Positions 18,548 through 24,451 of a stretch of 34,220 bases of DNA are shown piece after piece; within the stretch, counting starts at the first letter, position 1; each line of letters starts with the position of its first letter. The notes under the pieces are model-generated. The model was not told where the DNA came from. It saw nothing but the letters and a program-made list of their open reading frames with translations, and ran no database searches. A program made the translations under genes and the position numbers. The stretch is taken from the NCBI GenBank assembly GCA_003223315.1, contig QHYR01000263.1, positions 1-34,220 on the forward strand, given 5' to 3'. The stretch is from Acidobacteriota bacterium. Its GTDB lineage: Bacteria; Acidobacteriota; Terriglobia; Acidiferrales; UBA7541.

Positions 18548-18640
18548 TATAATGCAGTTGCGTTTGTTGCTCTTGTAAAACCTTTAGATCTGTTTAAAGG
18601 GGCTGCGAGTCCAATACAACTTGCGGCCCCTTTTTGTATT
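18548..18640 (+). ncRNA. Repeated leader RNA, copy 1, upstream of the cold-shock gene
   Basis: An extended -10 (TG-C-TATAAT, 18545-18553) is followed by the conserved leader from 18560. CGTTTGTTGCTCTTGTAAAA (18561-18580) comes first, then CCTTTA (18581-18586), a spacer, and TAAAGG (18595-18600), which runs into a GC-rich terminator hairpin. Two other copies lie at 22808-22900 (plus) and 22472-22546 (minus). The leader ends about 60 bases before the GTG of the cold-shock gene. CCTTTA can pair with TAAAGG, and that pairing uses the first bases of the terminator stem, so the two hairpins exclude each other. It may act as an attenuator, or be released as a short RNA. I cannot match it to a named RNA family from memory. 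Confidence 0.8.
18596..18635 (+). terminator. Terminator hairpin inside leader copy 1
   Basis: A 15-bp stem pairs 18596-18610 (AAAGGGGCTGCGAGT) with 18619-18633, with two G-U wobbles, an 8-base loop CCAATACA, and a T-run at 18631-18635. It lies between the promoter and the cold-shock gene, so it would have to be bypassed for that gene to be expressed from this promoter. Confidence 0.85.
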
Positions 18641-18698
18641 CTGCTGAGGGCGGCTCGAGACGCACCAGATAGCTCAGAAAAAAAGAAGGAACAACTAA

Positions 18699-18902
18699 GT
18701 GAAAGAACAAGGAACAGTAAAGTGGTTCAATGCCAGCAAGGGATTCGGATTCATCCAGCGTCAGTCCGGCGAGGATGTTTTCGTGCACTTCTCCGCGATT
18801 CAAGGAGACGGGTACAGGTCACTCGCCGAGGGGCAAGCGGTCGAATTCGATGTCACTAAGGGTCCAAAGGGCCTGCAGGCAGCGAACGTCACCGCCCTCT
18901 AG
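18699..18902 (+). CDS. Cold-shock protein (CspA family)
   Basis: This is a 67-aa single cold-shock domain, the normal length for the family. It starts with [19 protein letters not shown] (RNP1 region KGFGFI at about 14-19) and continues with [11 protein letters not shown] (RNP2 VFVHF) and the closing [18 protein letters not shown]. The start is GTG (18699), with AAGGA ten bases upstream. It binds single-stranded RNA or DNA and melts secondary structure; in E. coli, CspA-family proteins act as transcription antiterminators. That is relevant because a terminator-bearing leader lies directly upstream and recurs before two further operons here. An RRM protein gene follows 157 bases downstream, after a strong hairpin. 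Confidence 0.96.
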   Translation: MKEQGTVKWFNASKGFGFIQRQSGEDVFVHFSAIQGDGYRSLAEGQAVEFDVTKGPKGLQAANVTAL

Positions 18903-18920
18903 TCCGAACGGGCTTGCAAA

Positions 18921-18955
18921 GTTTCCCATCCCCGGGTCTGCCGGGGATGGGAAAC
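18921..18955 (+). terminator. Strong perfect hairpin after the cold-shock gene
   Basis: A 15-bp perfect stem pairs 18921-18935 (GTTTCCCATCCCCGG) with 18941-18955, with loop GTCTG, 18 bases after the cold-shock stop codon. No T-run follows (ACAATTTA), so it is either a weak intrinsic terminator or an RNA-stabilising 3' structure separating the short csp message from the RRM gene. Confidence 0.6.
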
Positions 18956-19059
18956 ACAATTTAGAAGCTGCACTCCGGGCGAAAAAGGGACGGCCATTGG
19001 ATCTCTTTTAACGCCCACTGTGCGTCAAATGAATAAGCACGCCTCAGGAGAAAGCAATA

Positions 19060-19449
19060 ATGAAGAACTTGTTTGTAGGCAATATGAGTTTTCAAACGAT
19101 GGAAAGCGACCTACGCGCCCTCTTCGAGCCTTTCGGGCAAGTCACGCGCATCCACATCGTGAGCGATCGGGAAACCCACCAGCCACGAGGATTCGCTTTC
19201 GTCGAAATGGCCAAAGACGATGAGGCCGCTAAGGCGATGAGTGAACTTAACGGAAAAGAAGTGGCCGGCCGCGCCCTGCGGGTCAACGAGGCCACTCCGA
19301 AGCCGGAACACAGCGGTCCCCGCGGCAACAGCGGTTTTGGCTCACGGGGCGGCGGGGAGAAAAGAGGAGGGGGCCCACGGGGTCGCGGCGGATTTTCGAC
19401 TGAGGATTATCGTGGCGCCGCCCGCCAGCCCAAAGAACCGCGCTGGTAA
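19060..19449 (+). CDS. RRM RNA-binding protein with RGG-rich tail (first of three)
   Basis: This is a 129-aa protein with one RNA-recognition motif at residues 1-80: RNP2 is LFVGNM (about 4-9) and RNP1 is RGFAFVEM (about 43-50). The tail (about 85-129) is rich in Gly and Arg, with several RGG/RG repeats (SRGGGEKRGGG, PRGRGGF), like eukaryotic glycine-rich and cyanobacterial cold-inducible Rbp proteins. AGGAG lies upstream of the ATG. It is followed 63 bases later by a 55-aa basic protein gene. The same two-gene pair is repeated in mirror orientation at 20345-19737. It probably binds RNA under cold or stress; the role is inferred from family and the cold-shock neighbour. Confidence 0.95.
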   Translation: MKNLFVGNMSFQTMESDLRALFEPFGQVTRIHIVSDRETHQPRGFAFVEMAKDDEAAKAMSELNGKEVAGRALRVNEATPKPEHSGPRGNSGFGSRGGGEKRGGGPRGRGGFSTEDYRGAARQPKEPRW

Positions 19450-19512
19450 CTTCGTGAAGCGCCGCGAGCTGCAACCGCACGCTTCATAATCCTGTCCGCT
19501 AGAGGAGAATCG

Positions 19513-19680
19513 ATGAGCATCACCTTCCAGAAGCGCCAAAAAGAGATGAAGCGATTGGAAAAGCAACGTGCCAAAGCGGAGCGACGCGCGCAGAGGAAAG
19601 TTGCCAAGCGAGCAGCCACTGAAAACCCCGAAAACAATCCAACCCTAAGTACACCTCAGCCTGAAGAAGATGCGAGATAG
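19513..19680 (+). CDS. Small Lys/Arg-rich helical protein (55 aa), paralogue of the 19895 gene
   Basis: This is a short gene with an excellent ribosome binding site (GAGGAG, 19502-19507) ahead of ATG 19513. The product begins MSITFQKRQKEMKRLEKQRA and continues with alternating Lys, Arg, Glu and Ala (KAERRAQRKVAKRA), which predicts one long charged alpha-helix, then a Pro/Asn/Glu-rich acidic tail. Its first 33 residues are nearly identical to a 52-aa protein encoded on the other strand at 19895-19737, and each follows an RRM gene. That conservation supports it as a real gene. The function is unknown; nucleic-acid binding, or partnering with the RRM protein, is inference. Confidence 0.82.
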   Translation: MSITFQKRQKEMKRLEKQRAKAERRAQRKVAKRAATENPENNPTLSTPQPEEDAR

Positions 19681-19736
19681 GTCTGCGCGCCTGCCCCGCT
19701 TGTCGCCCCCCGGTTCAACCAAATCCAGTAAGTTAC

Positions 19737-19895
19737 TCATGGCTCTGACCTAGCGGGAACCGATACGGTCTCTGCCTGCGCTTCGTTTTCCGCGTTCCTG
19801 GCTATTTTTTTCTGGGCGCGGCGCTCGGCCTTCAGACGCTGCTTCTCCAGCCGCTTGACTTCCTTTTGGCGCTTCTGGAACGTAATCCTGCTCAT
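19737..19895 (-). CDS. Small Lys/Arg-rich helical protein (52 aa), paralogue of the 19513 gene
   Basis: ATG at 19895, preceded by AGGAG (19905-19909), and a stop at 19737-19739. The product begins MSRITFQKRQKEVKRLEKQR and continues KAERRAQKKIARNAENEAQ, a charged helix followed by a short Val/Pro/Ser tail. It matches the 55-aa protein at 19513 through the FQKRQKE-KRLEKQR-KAERRAQ core, with a one-residue insertion near the start and a different tail. It follows the RRM gene 20345-20034 by 138 bases on the same strand and converges with its paralogue across 56 bases. The function is unknown; RNA or ribosome association is possible given the charge, but not shown. Confidence 0.82.
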   Translation of the reverse strand: MSRITFQKRQKEVKRLEKQRLKAERRAQKKIARNAENEAQAETVSVPARSEP

Positions 19896-20033
19896 TACGA
19901 TCTCCTGAAATCGGGATTGAACTGCGCGAACAGAACTGCGAGATACGGGACGAGAAAGTCCGGCAGGATTGTCTCACGCCTGGAGCCTACCAGCGAGGTT
20001 CGCTTGGCCTTCGGGCCGATTCGCTTCCTTAGT

Positions 20034-20345
20034 TCAAAATCGGTCGCGTCCACCTCTACCGCTGTTCCGATTTTCGCCGCCGCGTGAACCGCCGCGCTCC
20101 GGCCTGGGTGTGGCTTCGTTCACCTTCAAGGCGCGTCCGGCAACTTCTTTCCCATTCAAAGCAGATATTGCCTTGGTCGCTTCGGCATCATCGGCAATCT
20201 CCACAAACGCAAATCCCCGAGGCTGCCCGGTTTCACGGTCCGTCACGATGTGAATACGCGTGATCTGTCCGAATGGCTCAAACAGCGCGCGCAGGTCGCT
20301 TTCCGTAGTCTGAAAACTCATGTTGCCGACAAACAGGTTTTTCAT
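20034..20345 (-). CDS. RRM RNA-binding protein with short RG-rich tail (second of three)
   Basis: This is a 103-aa protein starting at ATG 20345 (AAGGAG upstream). The RRM, residues 1-80, is nearly identical to the one at 19060: [23 protein letters not shown]1 RGFAFVEI, and [22 protein letters not shown]. The tail ([19 protein letters not shown]) is shorter but still Arg/Gly rich. The gene begins 33 bases after the sigma-factor stop, so it probably belongs to the sigma-factor operon. It is part of a mirror-image duplication with 19060-19680. Cold-inducible RNA binding is the likely role, by family. Confidence 0.95.
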   Translation of the reverse strand: MKNLFVGNMSFQTTESDLRALFEPFGQITRIHIVTDRETGQPRGFAFVEIADDAEATKAISALNGKEVAGRALKVNEATPRPERGGSRGGENRNSGRGGRDRF

Positions 20346-20378
20346 ATCTTCTCTCCTTAGCAACCACAGGTCCCAGGA

Positions 20379-22079
<1,701 letters not shown>

Positions 22080-22099
22080 AGGGCCTCCGTTTCGTTCCT

Positions 22100-22420
22100 T
22101 TAGTCTTGCCGTTGTTTCTGAAAGTAGCTCCCCGACTTGGGCCTGTTGTGAGTGTTGTAGTCGGCCAACTCCAAATCGGTAACGCAAAACTGCGTTGTGG
22201 AGAGATCAATTGCGTTGGCGGCGAGTTCGCGACGGAGTCTCAACGAACAAATAATGGGTCCGTCCTGATACCGCGCTCGATGGGACACGAATGCTTCGTT
22301 TTCGATCGTCACGGTGTAGTCGCGAGGCCGGCCGGATTCATCACGAACAACAAAGCTGTATTCGCGAACCACAGCGCCAGCCGTGAAGCCAACGTACTGT
22401 ACGGTAATCTGGTCAGCCAT
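22100..22420 (-). CDS. 106-aa protein of unknown function, first gene of the sigma-factor operon
   Basis: This is a small soluble protein with no signal peptide. It begins [20 protein letters not shown] and continues [35 protein letters not shown], a pattern of alternating hydrophobic residues suggesting a beta-rich fold. Then come [20 protein letters not shown] and a charged C-terminus ending KQRQD. I do not recognise a family. GGAAG precedes the ATG. The gene lies about 50 bases after the hairpin of leader copy 3 and 20 bases before the proposed start of the sigma factor. An anti-sigma, RNA-related or other regulatory role is conceivable only from position. Confidence 0.75.
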   Translation of the reverse strand: MADQITVQYVGFTAGAVVREYSFVVRDESGRPRDYTVTIENEAFVSHRARYQDGPIICSLRLRRELAANAIDLSTTQFCVTDLELADYNTHNRPKSGSYFQKQRQD

Positions 22421-22471
22421 TTGTATGCTTCCGGGCGATTTCGGCTTCTCGAACGCCCTGAGCCGAAAACA

Positions 22472-22546
22472 TAAAGGGGCCGCGAGTTGTGTCGGCTCGC
22501 AGCCCCTTTAAACGAATCCAAAGGTTTTTACAAGTGCAACAAACGC
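22472..22546 (-). ncRNA. Repeated leader RNA, copy 3, upstream of the sigma-factor operon
   Basis: On the minus strand from 22546: GCGTTTGTTGCACTTGTAAA, then CCTTTG paired potentially with TAAAGG, then the terminator hairpin (22509-22473), then the 106-aa gene 52 bases further on. It differs from copy 2 in the 5' block by a single base (GCACTT for GCTCTT). The -10 is less clear than in the other copies (TAAGAT at 22553-22548 is only one base from the conserved block). The preservation of sequence and spacing in both orientations argues for function as RNA. Confidence 0.78.
22473..22509 (-). terminator. Terminator hairpin inside leader copy 3
   Basis: A 14-bp stem, AAAGGGGCTGCGAG against CTCGCGGCCCCTTT with one U-G wobble, closes a 9-base loop. 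The T-tract is interrupted (TTTATGTTTT), so termination may be weaker than in copy 1. It stands between the leader and the first gene of the sigma-factor operon. Confidence 0.75.
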
Positions 22547-22807
22547 AATCTTATTTTCTCATATATCCGGCTGTGGCGCACATCGAATTCTCCGTGGCGG
22601 GTTCCCGAAGATAACGCCGCTGTTCGCACCTTTAAAGCCGTGCAGATGTGGGCGGCTCGTTCCCCAGTGGGCGGGCCGAATGCTCTCAGGCGTTGAGACG
22701 GGGACGCTTCGGCAATGAGTTCTCGGCGTGATGAACTCGCTTGCATCGGATCAGATTTGCTTCAGGCTTCCCGTCACATTCCGCGTCAGCGCCATCCGTT
22801 ACTGTGC
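22547..22807. promoter_or_regulatory. Divergent spacer between leader copies 2 and 3
   Basis: These 261 bases separate two leaders that point away from each other, so this is a divergent promoter region for the sigma-factor operon and the 79-aa gene operon. I see no supported gene here. An AT-rich patch (ATTTTCTCATATATC, 22553-22567) marks the minus-strand promoter area, and the extended -10 TGCTATAAT at 22805-22813 ends the region on the plus strand. Confidence 0.5.
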
Positions 22808-22900
22808 TATAATAACGCCTGCGTTTGTTGCTCTTGTAAAAACCTTTTGATCCATTTAAAGGGGCTGCGAGTCCACACCAACTCGCTGGCCCCTTTTGTG
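22808..22900 (+). ncRNA. Repeated leader RNA, copy 2, upstream of the 79-aa gene
   Basis: TATAAT (22808-22813, extended by TGC) is followed by the conserved block from 22821, GCGTTTGTTGCTCTTGTAAA. CCTTT (22843-22847) can pair with AAAGG (22858-22862), which opens the terminator hairpin. The leader ends about 87 bases before the ATG at 22987. It matches copy 1 over the whole block except for one extra A before CCTTT and changes in the spacer and loop. The promoter hexamer and its distance to the conserved block (6 or 7 bases) are the same in copies 1 and 2. Confidence 0.8.
22858..22897 (+). terminator. Terminator hairpin inside leader copy 2
   Basis: AAAGGGGC pairs with GCCCCTTT and GCGAGT with ACTCGC around loop CCACACCA, with a small internal bulge (T against TG) and a TTTT tail at 22894-22897. 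Compared with copy 1, the inner pair G-U has become G-C, a compensating change that keeps the stem. Confidence 0.8.
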
Positions 22901-22986
22901 TTTTCGGACTCAAAGGAGGGAGACTACGAATTGGCCCGCCAAGGCCTCCTGTAAGCAACCGGTAGAACCAGAGAAAGAGGCACGCC

Positions 22987-23226
22987 ATGAACCCAGCGGA
23001 GAAACACGGTTACCGTGTCGATCGGCTGGTCCGCGAACGATGGATAGTCGAAGAGACGCTGACCCATCTGAAGGCCGCCGCCAGAAAATTGCTGCGGGCC
23101 CATGCGAGTCTGGACCGCATTCGCGCCACTGCCCTGGCGCTGCGCGCAACGTTGAAGATCAAGGACGAACTGGAAAAGCAGCTGGCGGAATCTCATTGCA
23201 CCGTTCAATCTGTCTACCCGCTCTGA
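22987..23226 (+). CDS. 79-aa helical protein of unknown function
   Basis: ATG with AGAGG upstream. The product is almost entirely helical by composition: RVDRLVRERWIVEETLTHLK, then AAARKLLRAHASLDRIRATA and LRATLKIKDELEKQLAES, with heptad-like leucine spacing that suggests a coiled coil. No signal peptide and no recognised family. It is the first gene after leader copy 2, followed 59 bases later by the 86-aa protein and then the third RRM gene, so it is probably part of an RNA- or stress-related operon. The function is not assignable. Confidence 0.72.
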   Translation: MNPAEKHGYRVDRLVRERWIVEETLTHLKAAARKLLRAHASLDRIRATALALRATLKIKDELEKQLAESHCTVQSVYPL

Positions 23227-23285
23227 GTGTTGTTTCACACACACGAGCGATCGTTTTCGTCGCCTGTTAACAAAGGAGGCTCGCT

Positions 23286-23546
23286 ATGAAGGTGATCCCA
23301 GAAGGGCAATACGTTAAACATTATCGCTACGGCATGGGCGTGGTCACCGAGTCCGATACCAAGCAGACTTCCATTGATTTCGACCTCCACGGCCTGAAAA
23401 GATTCGTCACCACCTTGATGGTCGTGGAACTTTCTGACCTCACTCCTCCCCCGCGAGTGCGCGCCAAACACGGCGCCAAGGTCTATGCCCGGCTCGCATC
23501 GAGCAAGGCCGGCGGCAAATCTGCCTCCCCATGCAGAGAAAGGTAA
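23286..23546 (+). CDS. 86-aa protein, probable SH3/Tudor-like fold
   Basis: AAAGGAGG ahead of ATG 23286 is a strong ribosome binding site. Residues 8-50 read YVKHYRYGMGVVTESDTKQT, then SIDFDLHGLKRFVTTLMVVE. The pattern (basic patch, Y-G-x-G-V-V, acidic turn, I-x-F-D, G-x-K-x-F) resembles the small SH3/Tudor-like domains found in UvrD C-termini and similar proteins, which bind RNA polymerase or nucleic acid; this is fold-level inference. The C-terminus is short, basic and Ser/Ala rich. The stop is one base from the ATG of the third RRM gene, so translation is coupled. Confidence 0.75.
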   Translation: MKVIPEGQYVKHYRYGMGVVTESDTKQTSIDFDLHGLKRFVTTLMVVELSDLTPPPRVRAKHGAKVYARLASSKAGGKSASPCRER

Positions 23547-23547
23547 A

Positions 23548-23844
23548 ATGAAAAGCGTTTTTGTCGGCAATATGAATTTCCAGACCACCGAAGCCGATCT
23601 GCGGATCTTGTTCGAGCCTTTCGGTGAGATTGCGCGCATTAACATTGTCAATGATCGAGGCACCGGCCTGCCCCGCGGTTTTGCCTTCGTGGAGATGGCG
23701 GACGATATCGAAGCCGCGAACGCCATCGCCGATCTCAACGGCAGAGAGCTCGCCGGCCGCAGCTTGACAATCAACGAGGAGGCTCCCAGGCTGCAACGCA
23801 GCCGCCCCCGCGGGCGCTCAGATTCCGGCCCTGGTGCCCGATGA
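23548..23844 (+). CDS. RRM RNA-binding protein (third of three)
   Basis: This is a 98-aa protein with one RRM: MKSVFVGNMNFQTTEADLRI (RNP2 VFVGNM), RNP1 RGFAFVEM, and DLNGRELAGRSLTINEEAPR. The tail is short and basic (QRSRPRGRSDSGPGAR) and lacks the long RGG stretch of the 19060 protein. It is more divergent from the other two than they are from each other. The ATG lies one base after the stop of the 86-aa gene. Family and operon context suggest RNA binding in the same stress response as the cold-shock protein. Confidence 0.94.
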   Translation: MKSVFVGNMNFQTTEADLRILFEPFGEIARINIVNDRGTGLPRGFAFVEMADDIEAANAIADLNGRELAGRSLTINEEAPRLQRSRPRGRSDSGPGAR

Positions 23845-23955
23845 AGGTCCGGTGGAAAATCAGACGAAGCCCCGGACGAAGTCTGGACGGAGCTAGATAA
23901 GGCGGCCTTTCTCGGTGATTCGCGAAGCTCGGCTTTCTGCACACGGAGAGGATTG

Positions 23956-24168
23956 GTGTTTGCATACTTCTGCAGGCGCTGTTCACGCTGCAAGGTTGGA
24001 TTCGTCTTGCAACTGCTCGTAGACCCCGGGAGGGGCACGCCGGTAATGCCTTTCTACGTCTCGGAGGGTGATTCGTGTCCTTTATGCCACGCGACTTTTG
24101 AACCGTGGAACTATTTCGTGATCCAAAGATCGTCGCCCCTCGGCCAATCGCTCGGCCCCAATAGCTGA
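23956..24168 (+). CDS. Possible small zinc-ribbon protein (70 aa)
   Basis: GTG start at 23956, with GGAGAGG just upstream; TTG 23953 is the alternative. The product starts MFAYFCRRCSRCKVGFVLQL and ends with DSCPLCHATFEPWNYFVIQR plus a short tail. The C-x2-C-x2-C cluster and the later C-x2-C, about 30 residues apart, could bind one zinc ion. No family is recognised. It lies 111 bases after the third RRM gene on the same strand. It is small and not supported by a paralogue, so this is a tentative call. Confidence 0.5.
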   Translation: MFAYFCRRCSRCKVGFVLQLLVDPGRGTPVMPFYVSEGDSCPLCHATFEPWNYFVIQRSSPLGQSLGPNS

Positions 24169-24259
24169 CCCCAGGCACGCGGAAACGGCCTATAGGCACC
24201 AGCAAGTCTTCTGTAGGAGTTGATCCCCGGTCAGCCGCCTGCCGCCAGAAGAAAGCTAG

Positions 24260-24391
24260 CGCGCGGTACCCACAATCATAGCGGTCTGCAAGGCCCTCGA
24301 ATACATCCACAACCACGGAATCGTGCACCGCGATCTCCGACCGGAGAACATCCTGGTGGACGCCGAGGATCACATCACGCTGCTCCTGAGT
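24260..24391 (+). pseudogene. Remnant of a Ser/Thr protein kinase (catalytic loop only)
   Basis: The frame beginning after the stop at 24257-24259 reads [20 protein letters not shown] followed by [14 protein letters not shown]. This is the alphaE helix and catalytic loop of an eukaryotic-type kinase (HRDLxPEN), with the usual catalytic-loop Lys replaced by Arg. Neither the glycine loop nor the VAIK lysine is found upstream, and where the DFG motif should follow the frame runs into [14 protein letters not shown] and a stop at 24443. It is therefore a fragment, with no start or ribosome binding site seen. Acidobacteria carry many such kinases, so decay of a former neighbour is likely. Confidence 0.75.
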
Positions 24392-24397
24392 TGCACG

Positions 24398-24431
24398 AAA
24401 AAAGAGAGCCCGGCTTCGTGCCGGGCTCTCT
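24398..24431 (-). terminator. Rho-independent terminator for the large secreted protein gene
   Basis: A perfect 11-bp stem, GAGAGCCCGGC (24404-24414) against GCCGGGCTCTC (24420-24430), has loop TTCGT. On the minus strand it is followed by six T's (the A-run 24398-24403). It lies 21 bases after the stop codon at 24452, and correctly ends the minus-strand gene. Confidence 0.94.
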
Positions 24432-24451
24432 CCTCGTCCGCTTAGAGGTTG

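Noticed and set aside
18520-18553. TTGACG/TTGACC as -35 for leader copy 1
   Set aside because: Spacers to TATAAT are 22 and 11 bases, outside the normal range. The extended -10 TGCTATAAT is the better explanation.
22100-22187. Upstream TTG (22187) as the sigma-factor start
   Set aside because: It would overlap the 106-aa gene by 88 bases and adds residues that look unlike region 1.1; TTG 22079 has a better-placed GGAGG.
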